NCBI GenBank assembly: GCA_002150995.1
Contig: MDHJ01000001.1
Span: forward strand, 124,001-188,000
Source: Clavibacter michiganensis
Lineage (GTDB): Bacteria > Actinomycetota > Actinomycetes > Actinomycetales > Microbacteriaceae
Direction: 5' to 3'
DNA: 64,000 nt
In this document: one piece after another, positions 57,421 through 64,000 of the stretch
Position numbering within the stretch: the first letter of the stretch is position 1
How the letters are laid out: each line of letters begins with the position of its first letter
Program-made: the position numbers and the translations under genes
Notes under the pieces: model-generated
The model's input: only the letters and a program-made list of their open reading frames with translations
Told to the model about the DNA's origin: nothing
Databases searched by the model: none

Positions 57421-57659
57421 GGATCCGCCCGCGCGCGCTCTGGGGCGCCGCCGCCGTCGTGCTGCTCGCGCTCGGGGTGCTCGCGGTCGGCGTCTGGTCG
57501 GGCGGCTGCCGCGACTACGCGGGCATCCCCGGCGAGTGCTGGGCGGAGCCGAGCCTCGGCTGGCCCGGGGCGGTGCTCGCCGCCGTGGTGTGCGCGTCCG
57601 CCGCGGCGCTCTGCATCCGGCGGGCCACCCGGAGCACCCCGCGACGACCCGGCTCCTGA
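57417..57659 (+). CDS. Small two-helix membrane protein, unknown function
   Basis: An 80-residue protein: helix ALWGAAAVVLLALGVLAVGV, a short outside loop with two cysteines (GGCRDYAGIPGECWAE) and helix AVLAAVVCASAAALCIR, ending basic. The ATG overlaps the ROK stop by four bases, so it belongs to the sugar operon. No family is recognised. Confidence 0.7.
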   Translation: MRIRPRALWGAAAVVLLALGVLAVGVWSGGCRDYAGIPGECWAEPSLGWPGAVLAAVVCASAAALCIRRATRSTPRRPGS

Positions 57660-57685
57660 GCCGCCGCTCCTCCGGGCGCGGCGGC
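57660..57685. terminator. Hairpin between convergent sugar operon and MarR gene
   Basis: GCCGCCGC (57660-57667) and GCGGCGGC (57678-57685) form an 8-bp stem with a 10-base loop right after the operon's last stop. A short CTG repeat follows. Confidence 0.5.
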
Positions 57686-57735
57686 TGCTGCTGCTGCCGC
57701 GGAGGTGCGCGGATCCGGATGCGGTCGAGCGAGCG

Positions 57736-58176
57736 TCAGGCGGAGGCGGCGCCCAGGCGGTCGACGAAGCGGTGCAGGGTGTCGCGGAGTCCGGTCAGCT
57801 CGGCGACCGACATGCCGGTCCTCGTGGCGACCCGTCCGGGCACGTGCTCGGCCTCCGCGCGCAGCGCCCGCCCGTCGTCGGTGAGCGTGACGAGCACCAC
57901 CCGCTCGTCCTCCTCGCTCCGCGCGCGCCGCACCAGCCCGGCGCCCTGGAGGCGCTTGAGCAGCGGCGTGAGGGTCGCGGGCTCCAGCTGCAGGGCGGAT
58001 CCGAGGTCGGAGATCGACCGGCCGTCGCGCTCCCACAGGGCGAGCATGACGAGGTACTGCGGATGGGTGAGCCCGAGCGGCTCGAGGATCGGGCGGTAGA
58101 TCGACACGACGGTGCGCGCGGCGAGGACGGCGGCGAAGCAGACCTGGCTCTCGAGCGCGAGGGGGTCGGTGCTCAT
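57736..58176 (-). CDS. MarR family regulator, OhrR-like
   Basis: A 146-residue regulator starting MSTDPLALESQVCFAAVLAARTVVSIYRPIL. Cys13 lies where OhrR proteins have their peroxide-sensing cysteine, and the flanking residues match OhrR. The winged helix is ISDLGSALQLEPATLTPLLKRLQGAGLVRRARS. No organic hydroperoxide resistance gene is adjacent, so its target is unclear. An inverted repeat between it and the divergent small gene is a likely operator. Confidence 0.88.
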   Translation of the reverse strand: MSTDPLALESQVCFAAVLAARTVVSIYRPILEPLGLTHPQYLVMLALWERDGRSISDLGSALQLEPATLTPLLKRLQGAGLVRRARSEEDERVVLVTLTDDGRALRAEAEHVPGRVATRTGMSVAELTGLRDTLHRFVDRLGAASA

Positions 58177-58224
58177 GCGCGTCCCGCTTCCTGTCCCGGC
58201 AGCCTCCGGCGACGAGCGCCGGAA

Positions 58225-58257
58225 TACCGCGTACACTGAATACTATGACACGCGGTA
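58225..58257. promoter_or_regulatory. Inverted repeat over the start of the small Cys-motif gene
   Basis: TACCGCGT (58225-58232) and ACGCGGTA (58250-58257) are perfect inverted arms 17 bases apart. The ATG at 58245 lies between them. TACACT at 58232-58237 looks like a -10 placed so that transcription would begin at or next to that ATG, giving a leaderless message. It is a plausible MarR operator. Confidence 0.5.
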
Positions 58258-58474
58258 AAGGTGAGGGCGACGGCCGGGCACGCGGCTTCGGCGCGGCGGT
58301 CGAGCGGTTCAACGAGCGGCTGCGACCGTACCTCGGAGCGCCGCCCCTCGGGCCCTACACCGACGACCCGGTGCCCGAGCCGCAGTCCCGGCTCTGCCCC
58401 ATGTGCGGGAAGCCGATGCCCGACCACGACATCGACCGCTCGGGCCCCGGACGCAGGTGCGCTGCCCGGTCTGA
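58245..58474 (+). CDS. Small CxxC-motif hypothetical protein (frameshifted)
   Basis: Restored length is about 76 residues: GFGAAVERFNERLRPYLGAPPLGPY, then RLCPMCGKPMPDHDIDRSGP and, after the shift, RTQVRCPV and a TGA at 58472-58474. The CPMCG motif plus the last Cys may bind zinc. One C is missing in the run 58445-58448; unshifted reading runs on through a tandem repeat and gives an implausible Arg-rich tail. Short relatives ending in this way are known from Microbacteriaceae as hypothetical proteins. It may be read from a leaderless transcript. Confidence 0.72.
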
Positions 58475-58552
58475 CGCCGGCGTGGCAGGGCGTGCCCGGA
58501 CCTGGCGGGCCGAGGCGGCGCAGGGCAGGAACGCGATTCCGCGGGGGCGGCG

Positions 58553-58648
58553 CGAGACGCCGAGACGCCGAGACGCCGAGACGCCGAGACGCCGAGACGC
58601 CGAGACGCCGAGACGCCGAGACGCCGAGACGCCGAGACGCCGAGACGG
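58553..58648. repeat. 8-bp tandem repeat, CGAGACGC, eleven copies
   Basis: CGAGACGC is repeated exactly eleven times in a row from 58553 to 58640, then once more as CGAGACGG, which is also the first part of the left arm of the terminator at 58641. It lies outside genes once the frameshift in the upstream gene is corrected. The copy number probably varies by slippage. Confidence 0.97.
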
Positions 58649-58673
58649 CGACCGGGTGCCGGTCGCCGTCTCG
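58641..58673. terminator. Bidirectional terminator joined to the tandem repeat
   Basis: CGAGACGGCGACCGG (58641-58655) and CCGGTCGCCGTCTCG (58659-58673) form a perfect 15-bp stem with a GTG loop. It is between the convergent small Cys-motif gene and the esterase gene. The tandem repeat looks like an expansion of its left edge. Confidence 0.85.
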
Positions 58674-58698
58674 TCATGGTCGTGCGGGTGCGGTCGGG

Positions 58699-59583
58699 TC
58701 AGCGGACGCTCTCGGAGACGCTGAGGCTGGCGCGCTGCGGGGCGGGGAACGCGAAGTGCGCGTAGCGCTGGTCCTGGTCGACGAACGTCTTGAGGAACGC
58801 GATCGACGCGCTCAGGATGTCCACGTTCTTGTGCTGGGGCGCCTCGTGCGTGGCGCCGGCCAGTTCGATGTACTGGCGCGGCGTCGTCTTCGGGAGGTGG
58901 TCGTAGTAGCTCCGGCCGAAGGTCGCGGGGACCGCGAGGTCGTCCGCCTGCCCCGTGATGATGAGCGTCGGCGTCGTGATGGAGCCCGCGGCGGGCAGGT
59001 CGGTGCTGCTCAGGTCGTCGTTCCCGTAGTAGGGCGTGAACGCGAGCACGGCCTTCAGCTCCGGATGCGTGGTCGCGAGCTTCAGGGCGCCTCCGCCGCC
59101 CATGGAGTAGCCGGCGACGGCGATGCGCGACGGGTCGAGGCGGCCCTTCAGCACGGGTGCCTCCTTGAGGTAGTCGACGGCGGCGCCGATCTGGTCGGCA
59201 CGGGCGTTCGGGAAGTCCGACGGGTCGAGCGTGTCCATGTTGAGCACGATGAAGCCCTGCGAGGCGAGCGCCGGGCCGTACCAGCCGACGCTGTCCTTGA
59301 GGCCGGTGAATCCCGGCGCCAGGACCACCGCGCCCACGGTCTTCCCCTGCGTGTTGGTGGGGTAGAAGATCGTGCCGCCGCCGAACCCGGTGACGTCCGT
59401 GGGGAGGACGCGCGTCTTGTGCGCCTTCTCGGGACCCGTCATCGAGGAGATGCTGGCGAGCGTGGGATCGGGGTTGCGGGGGTGGCCGGACGTCGCGGCC
59501 TGTGCCGGAGCCTGGAGGCCGAGCGCGGCGACGACGGCGACGGCGGCGACCGTCGTGAATCCGCGGCGGGAGAGGAGCTTCAA
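58699..59583 (-). CDS. Secreted cutinase/PET-hydrolase-like polyester esterase
   Basis: A 294-residue secreted alpha/beta hydrolase; signal peptide ends AQA-ATSG. It has the hallmarks of actinobacterial cutinases of the Thermobifida type: GFGGGTIFYPTNTQGK, VVLAPGFTGLKDS, AVAGYSMGGGGALKLATTHPELKA, ELAGATHEAP and FVDQDQRYAHFAFPAPQ. The likely triad is Ser160, Asp215 and His246. The C-terminal disulfide cysteines usual in that family are absent, and an extra segment lies before the Asp. It probably splits plant cutin or other polyesters. It is transcribed alone. Confidence 0.88.
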   Translation of the reverse strand: MKLLSRRGFTTVAAVAVVAALGLQAPAQAATSGHPRNPDPTLASISSMTGPEKAHKTRVLPTDVTGFGGGTIFYPTNTQGKTVGAVVLAPGFTGLKDSVGWYGPALASQGFIVLNMDTLDPSDFPNARADQIGAAVDYLKEAPVLKGRLDPSRIAVAGYSMGGGGALKLATTHPELKAVLAFTPYYGNDDLSSTDLPAAGSITTPTLIITGQADDLAVPATFGRSYYDHLPKTTPRQYIELAGATHEAPQHKNVDILSASIAFLKTFVDQDQRYAHFAFPAPQRASLSVSESVR

Positions 59584-59914
59584 GGGGTTTCTTCTGTTCG
59601 GGTGGGTGCCGGGGCGGCACGGCGATGCGACGGCGTGGGGCAGCCGTCGGCCATGGGGACGGGCTCGTGATCGGGTCGAGCCGCGGACGGTGCCGGGCTC
59701 GTGCCGAGCTCGTCCGGGATGCCGAGGCTAGGTCGCCGAGCGCTCGCCGCGGACCCGGCTGTCCACATGCCCGAGCCGCCCTCTCCGCCTGTGGACACGG
59801 GGCACGCCGAACGGCCGGATGCGCATGGCGGGCCGGCCGGGCCTCGCCACCGTCGGTCGGCCGGGCCTCAGCCGCCCGACCGGCGGCTCGTCGGGCGCCG
59901 GATCCTGCCCGGCG
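59584..59914. other. Intergenic region upstream of the esterase
   Basis: This 331-base stretch lies between two genes on the minus strand. It has the directly repeated GGCCGGGCCTC (around 59836 and 59863) but no clear promoter, hairpin or gene. Confidence 0.45.
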
Positions 59915-60405
59915 TCAGGCCGTCGTCGCGACGTCGGCCGCGAAGGACGCGACCCGGGACCCCAGGTCGTCGATGAGCTGCGTCGTCGCCGCATCCGGGT
60001 CGAAGCCCAGGTACGGGATGGGCCGGGGCCGCCGCACGTTCGCGCTGCACTCGAAGTCCGTGCAGACGAGCGTGCCGATGGTGTTGCCGTTGCGACCCGC
60101 GGCCCCGGCGCGGCGGGCGCTGTAGAAGGAGACCGGGACGGGCAGCCGCACGTCCTGGCACCAGGTGCACTGGGCGCGGGATCGGGGCGCCGTCGCAGCC
60201 TGCTGCAGGAGCACGCCGACGAGCCGATCACCCACCGGGACGACGACGTAGCCGCGCTGCGGGGCCTTCGGGTCGCGCCAGCCGAGGTAGTCGAGGCGAT
60301 CCCAGCGGAGGTCGGCGAAGCCGTCGGGGAGGTGGAGGTCGCGCGCCTCGCGCTGGGACGCGTTGACGAGCGATGCGCGGATGTCGGACTCGGTGAGGGG
60401 AGCAT
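59915..60405 (-). CDS. FBP-domain zinc-finger protein (frameshifted at codon 3-4)
   Basis: Restored length is about 163 residues: LTESDIRASLVNASQREARDL, RWDRLDYLGWRDPKAPQRGYVV, then the four-cysteine zinc part CTWCQDVRLP and LVCTDFECSANVRRPRPIPYLG. This is the FBP domain found in actinobacterial proteins named after fibronectin-binding protein; a translation-related role is often proposed. No start codon fits the main frame, but ATG at 60405 gives MLP and one extra base in the G-run 60397-60400 continues to LTESDIR, as in relatives. Confidence 0.82.
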
Positions 60406-60675
60406 GGTGTGCCGTTCGTGAGGGGCCGCGACGGCTGCGCCGCGGCGGAGGGGAGGGAGGGAGCTCGGGTCGGCGGTCGGATCCTCGGGATCGGCTGACG
60501 CCGGATCGTGCCGTCCGGGCGGGGACGGCGGCGGGTCCGCGACTACCTGGTGCCGGCGGGCACGCCGCCGACGACCTCCCCACGCCCCGAGGGCGTCGCG
60601 CTGCTCGTGTGACTCACGCGGACAGAGTACCCCCGACCGGGGAAACGCGATCCGGAGCGCGGGTCCCGCCGCGGG

Positions 60676-61125
60676 TCAGGCGCTCGCGCCCGGCCAGACG
60701 TAGTCGAGGTCGTCCGGATCCGCGGGGAAGGCCGGCCGGTACAGCTCCGGCGCCTTCGCCAGCAGCTTCGAGCGGTGGGACAGGTGCATGTCCTCGCGGC
60801 CCCACCACGGCGGCTGCGGGAACCGCCCCTCGGTGTACGCGGCCAGGTCCTCGGGCACCTCGGCGAGGATCGCGAGGGTCTTCTCGAAGCAGGTGTCGGC
60901 GAAGCCGCGCCGGGTCCACTCGGCGCACGTCGCCTCCTGGTACTCCATGAGCGCCGGACGGTAGCCGCGCCACATGCGCGTGACGGGGTGGCTCTGCCAG
61001 CCGTAGCCGGGCACGATCAGCGCCTTCATCACCTGGAGCGTCTCCACGCGCTGCTTCCCGAGCCGCTTGTCGTCGAGCACGGCCATGCTCGCCGCGAGGT
61101 CCGGGTAGGGGAGGAACGTCTGCAC
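60676..61125 (-). CDS. MSMEG_6728 family protein (pyrimidine-dimer glycosylase-like)
   Basis: A 149-residue protein: VQTFLPYPDLAASMAVLDDKRLGKQRVE, QSHPVTRMWRGYRPALMEYQEA, WWGREDMHLSHRSKLLAKAPELYRP and the end DDLDYVWPG. This matches the MSMEG_6728/Pyr_excise-like family. The GTG at 61125 is chosen because relatives begin M(Q)TFLPYPDF; a GTG ten codons upstream is possible. DNA repair activity is inferred from the family only. Confidence 0.8.
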   Translation of the reverse strand: MQTFLPYPDLAASMAVLDDKRLGKQRVETLQVMKALIVPGYGWQSHPVTRMWRGYRPALMEYQEATCAEWTRRGFADTCFEKTLAILAEVPEDLAAYTEGRFPQPPWWGREDMHLSHRSKLLAKAPELYRPAFPADPDDLDYVWPGASA

Positions 61126-61198
61126 GAGGCCAGTCAACTCCGGTGGGCGGGGCACCGGCTCCCCGCGACTCGACGGCCGACCCGCCTAGGATCGGCGG

Positions 61199-61809
61199 AT
61201 GCTCGGAGCCCTCGACCGCCTGGATCCCCCCGCCCGGCGGATCCTCATCGGCGCGCCGGCCGGCACCGGCAAGACCACGCTCGCGCGTCGGCTCCGCGTG
61301 CGCACCGGCGTGCCGTACGAGGAGCTCGACGCGCTCTTCCACGGTCCCGGCTGGACCGAGCTGCCCGGCTTCCGCGACGACGTGGCCGCCTTCGCCGCCC
61401 GGGACGCGTGGATCACCGAGTGGCAGTACACGACCCAGCTCGGGGACCTGCTGCCGTCGCGCGCGGACACGCTCGTGTGGCTCGACCTGCCCGTGACCGT
61501 GCACATGGGGCGCCTGATCCGCCGCACGCTGCACCGCCGCTGGTACCGCGTGCCGCTCTGGCACGGGAACGTGGAGCCACCGCTCCGCACGATCCTCACG
61601 GACCCGGCGCACATCATCCGGTGGGGATGGGAGGGCCGGTCGAAGCTGCGGCAGCGGATCGTGCGCGCGGCGATCGCGCACCCGCACCTGCGGATCGTGC
61701 GGCTGCGCTCGAGCCGCGAGGTGGACCTGTGGCTGCGCGCGCAGCCGTGCTCGGCCCCGCCGCCGCGGGTCAGTCGCCCGCGGCTCAGCCGCCCGCGGCT
61801 TCCGGGTAG
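61199..61809 (+). CDS. P-loop ATPase / adenylate-kinase-like protein (probably frameshifted near the end)
   Basis: The N-terminal part has a Walker A motif, RILIGAPAGTGKTTLARRLR, then GVPYEELDALFHGPGW, WITEWQYTTQLGDLLPSRADTLVWLDLP and TVHMGRLIRRTLHRRWYR. This matches small actinobacterial FlaR/adenylate-kinase-like proteins of 180-210 residues. Without correction the frame runs on to 62128, antisense to a real lipoprotein gene, as an Arg/Pro-rich shadow. One extra C in the run 61755-61758 gives a stop at 61809 and 203 residues. The exact C-terminus is uncertain. Confidence 0.75.
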
Positions 61810-62384
61810 AGGTCGGCGCACCACAGCCCGGCGGGATCCGGGCCGTCCATGGTCAGCTGCGGGAACGACTCCAGCTGCGGTGCCGCGGACACCATGTCGC
61901 TGCCGTTCACGGCCGACCAGACAGTGCCCGCGAAGTCGTCCCGGGTCGGGTCCTGGTCGGTCGCCCACAGGGCGACCCGGTTCCCGGTCTCGGCGCCCGG
62001 CTCCGCGCCGACGGGGCCGATCATCCCGGCGAGCGTCCAGACCTCCTGCTCGGCGTCCCACATCGTCTCGAGGCCGTCGAGCTGCAGGCCCGGGTAGGGG
62101 CCGGGATCCGCGGCGATGCTCGCGTTGACGGCCGCGAGCGCCGCGGGTGAGGCATCGACGCAGGTGGTGAAGCCGCCCTCCTCGGCCGCATCCGCGGCGG
62201 ACGGCGTGGGCGTCGGCGTGGGCGACGGCAGGACGATGGGCGGCTCCTCCGGGTCGAGGCCGCCGAGCGCGCCGCCGGCTCCGCCGAGCGCGGCGCATCC
62301 GCCCAGCGCGAGCCCGAGCGCGAGCGCGACCGCGACGGCGCCGGCCGGGGCCGCGCGGTGGTCGATGATCCGTGATGCCCTCAT
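61785..62384 (-). CDS. Lipoprotein, unknown function
   Basis: A 199-residue secreted lipoprotein. The signal has ALGLALGGC with Cys30 as lipid site, followed by a Gly/Ala linker and a Pro/Thr stretch (PSPTPTPTPSAAD). The folded part includes TTCVDASPAALAAVNASIA, QEVWTLAGMIGPVG, RVALWATDQDP and MDGPDPAGLWCADLYPEAAGG, with two cysteines likely joined. Similar lipoproteins occur in Microbacteriaceae with unknown role. Confidence 0.82.
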   Translation of the reverse strand: MRASRIIDHRAAPAGAVAVALALGLALGGCAALGGAGGALGGLDPEEPPIVLPSPTPTPTPSAADAAEEGGFTTCVDASPAALAAVNASIAADPGPYPGLQLDGLETMWDAEQEVWTLAGMIGPVGAEPGAETGNRVALWATDQDPTRDDFAGTVWSAVNGSDMVSAAPQLESFPQLTMDGPDPAGLWCADLYPEAAGG

Positions 62385-62696
62385 GCCCGGACCCTAGGGC
62401 GTCGCGGCGCGCTCCCGGCGGTCTCGGCGCGATCCGCTCCCGGACTGGGGGGATCGGGGCGGGTCGACGGCGACCGGGCCGCGCCGCCGGGACGTGCGCC
62501 GCCGGCCACCCGTGCGCCCTCCGTCACCTGGGCCACGGCGGCACCCGCCCCCACGGCGCGACGCCCGCGAGCGTCACCAGCGCGTTCCGCCTGGGGAGGA
62601 CGCGCACCCGAGGAGGGGTCGCCCGCCTAGCGTCGACCTGCGCGCGCCCGACGCGCGTCCCCTCCGCTCCCGATGGAGCACCCCGACAGGAGCACC
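62385..62696. other. Divergent intergenic region, lipoprotein / secreted protein
   Basis: This 312-base stretch separates divergent genes. No clear promoter hexamers, inverted repeat or additional gene were recognised. Confidence 0.4.
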
Positions 62697-63185
62697 GTGG
62701 ACAAATCGACACGGGCGGCCCTCGCGGTCGTCATCGCGACGGCACTGACCGTGGGAGCCGCCCTCCCCGCCGAGGCCAGCAGCCGGCGCACCGACCACGC
62801 GCATGCCGCGGCGCGGACCTCCGCGAGCGCCTCCGCGACGCGTGCGGTCCCCCTCGGCGCCGTCCCGGAGCGGCGCCCGTTCACGGTCCGGGTGACGCCC
62901 GGCCCGACCGCCGGATCGGCCGACGGCGCGCGCTTCTCCGGCACCGGGACGCCGGGCGGCCTCGTGGTCGTGCACTACTCGGCGCCGGACCCGGCGACCG
63001 GCGCGGCCGTCCGTCGGGTGGCCCACGGCACGGGATCCGTGGGCGCCGACGGCGACTTCTCGTTCACGGCGGACTTCCCGGAGCTGCCCGCCGGTTCGCC
63101 GCTCCTCTCCTACCGCGTCGACCTCGTCGTCCCGGCCCGGGCCGCCACCGGCGGCCGCATCGACGGCACGCTGCCGTTGGGCTGA
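62697..63185 (+). CDS. Secreted protein with Ig-like beta-sandwich, unknown function
   Basis: A 162-residue protein. The GTG at 62697 has CAGGAG upstream; the ATG at 62673 has none. The signal peptide RAALAVVIATALTVGAALPAEA is followed by a His/Ala/Ser-rich linker. The domain has FSGTGTPGGLVVVHYSAPDP and GSVGADGDFSFTADFPELPAGS, closely like FAGTGTAGSIVTASYF and GIVGADGSYAFPASFTELLEGS in the LPXTG protein at 36335-37617. It has no sortase signal. Role unknown. Confidence 0.78.
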   Translation: MDKSTRAALAVVIATALTVGAALPAEASSRRTDHAHAAARTSASASATRAVPLGAVPERRPFTVRVTPGPTAGSADGARFSGTGTPGGLVVVHYSAPDPATGAAVRRVAHGTGSVGADGDFSFTADFPELPAGSPLLSYRVDLVVPARAATGGRIDGTLPLG

Positions 63186-64000
63186 CGGCTCCCGGCCGCG
63201 CGGCGGGTCGCGCCGCGGGCGATGCCGCGGGCAGCGCCTCGCGTCGCGCCGCGGGTCGCGTCCATGACGAGCACGATCGCGACGCCGGCCCCGCACAGCG
63301 CGAAGCCCGCGAGCGTCACCAGCGTGATCCGCTCGCCGAGCAGCAGCGCCCCCGCGGCCGCGGTCGTCGGCGCGACGAGGAACAGCAGCGCGTTGAGCGC
63401 CGTGATGCCGACCCGCTCGAGCAGCCACCAGTAGAGCCCGTAGGCCGCCAGCGTCGGCGCGAGCGCGGCGAGGACGGCGGTGATCCAGAACACGGGATCC
63501 GCCGGGGGCGCCAGCGTGCCGGTAGCAGCGGCGGCGATCGCCAGCGCGACCGCGGTGACCACGACGTGCACGGTGAGGGTCACGAGCACCGGCGGGCGTC
63601 CGGACGAGCGGCGCTCGAGGAACGTGCCCGCGACCAGGCACGCCATGGCCGCGGCCGGGAGCAGGTAGGAGACCGGATCCGCATCCGCCGCCCCCGCCTG
63701 CGACCGCACCACGAGCACCACGCCCATGGCGCCGAGCGCGAGCCCGCCCCACTGCGCGGCGCGGACGCGCAACCCGAGCAGCGGGCCGACGAGCGTCGCG
63801 ACCACGAGCGGCTGCACCGCGTCGATGAGCGCGGTCGTGCCGGTGGCGATGCCCGCGCCGATCGCGGCGTAGACGAACGCGCAGTACCCGAGCTGGGCGA
63901 AGGAGCCGATGAGCGCCTGCCGTCCGAGCATCCTCAGCGGCACCCCGCGCGCCGCGCCCGTCACCGCGACGAGCGCGACGAGGGCGACGGCGAGCGGCGC
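63110..64000 (-). CDS. EamA/DMT family transporter, 5' part missing
   Basis: The reading frame is open to the window end, so the N-terminus lies outside. About ten helices of the two-repeat EamA fold are visible: IGSFAQLGYCAFVYAAIGAGIA, ALIDAVQPLVVATLVGPLLG, WITAVLAALAPTLAAYGLYWWLLERVG and FLVAPTTAAAGALLLGERITLVTL. The C-terminal tail is repetitive and basic (RGATRGAARGIARGATRR) and overlaps the opposing secreted-protein gene by 76 bases, which is unusual and may hide another frame error. It probably exports amino acids or related metabolites. Confidence 0.85.
   Translation of the reverse strand, partial: APLAVALVALVAVTGAARGVPLRMLGRQALIGSFAQLGYCAFVYAAIGAGIATGTTALIDAVQPLVVATLVGPLLGLRVRAAQWGGLALGAMGVVLVVRSQAGAADADPVSYLLPAAAMACLVAGTFLERRSSGRPPVLVTLTVHVVVTAVALAIAAAATGTLAPPADPVFWITAVLAALAPTLAAYGLYWWLLERVGITALNALLFLVAPTTAAAGALLLGERITLVTLAGFALCGAGVAIVLVMDATRGATRGAARGIARGATRRAAGSRQPNGSVPSMRPPVAARAGTTRSTR

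Noticed and set aside
57685..57700. CTG triplet repeat as a second microsatellite
   Set aside because: Only about four units, within the range of chance in this composition.
58475..58724. Arg-rich extension of the small Cys-motif protein through the 8-bp repeat
   Set aside because: One missing C at 58445-58448 explains it; the corrected frame ends normally at 58474.
61810..62128. Arg/Pro-rich C-terminal extension of the P-loop protein
   Set aside because: It is antisense to a clear lipoprotein gene and has the composition of a shadow frame.

Overview
The window is very GC-rich, codes densely on both strands, starts many genes with GTG behind GGAGG-type ribosome binding sites, and carries protein families typical of Microbacteriaceae (a DUF7882 protein, two-gene fluoride channel, MSMEG_6728 family, polyester-hydrolase-like esterase, plant-glycan enzymes). 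It is most likely a plant-associated actinobacterium close to Clavibacter; the genus is inference. No tRNA, rRNA, CRISPR array, insertion sequence, phage gene or replication origin was seen.

Layout. 1-1.3 kb: a Gfo/Idh/MocA oxidoreductase and a ThuA protein cut by the window edge. 1.7-6.4 kb: DUF7882 protein, MMPL transporter divergent from a TetR regulator, hydroxyacyl-CoA dehydrogenase. 6.6-16.4 kb: a sugar regulon with a secreted glycosidase, a GH127 beta-L-arabinofuranosidase, an ABC importer, a LacI regulator and a mannonate-dehydratase-like enzyme. Matching LacI-type operators lie in front of the importer operon and the secreted glycosidase. 16.5-34 kb: ordinary metabolic, regulatory and transport genes, including two TetR/target pairs with clear paired operators. 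33.7-38.9 kb: alkyltransferase with ECF sigma factor, a response regulator without a kinase, an LPXTG surface protein and small secreted or membrane proteins. 39-43.4 kb: an oxidoreductase and a three-gene copper-type cluster (membrane protein, YcnI-like protein, PepSY protein). 43.5-50.6 kb: LacI regulator, membrane proteins, glycosyltransferase, YdcF protein, fluoride channel pair with a Nudix hydrolase, RibD-like reductase. 50.8-57.7 kb: a second sugar operon (binding protein, two permeases, ThuA, Gfo/ThuB-like, ROK regulator, small membrane protein), resembling the rhizobial thuEFG-AB arrangement without the ATPase gene. 57.7-64 kb: MarR regulator, small Cys-motif protein, an 8-bp tandem repeat running into a terminator, a PET-hydrolase-like esterase, FBP-domain protein, MSMEG_6728 protein, P-loop kinase-like protein, lipoprotein, secreted Ig-like protein and an EamA exporter cut by the window end.

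The two carbohydrate blocks and the paired ThuA/Gfo modules suggest uptake and oxidation of plant-derived sugars. Neither ABC operon has its own ATPase gene, so both probably share one encoded elsewhere.

An important caution: nine otherwise intact genes, and probably a tenth, are each broken by one missing base, nearly always in a run of G or C. This looks like systematic homopolymer under-calling rather than gene decay. The affected genes are annotated as single restored reading frames with the shift site stated.
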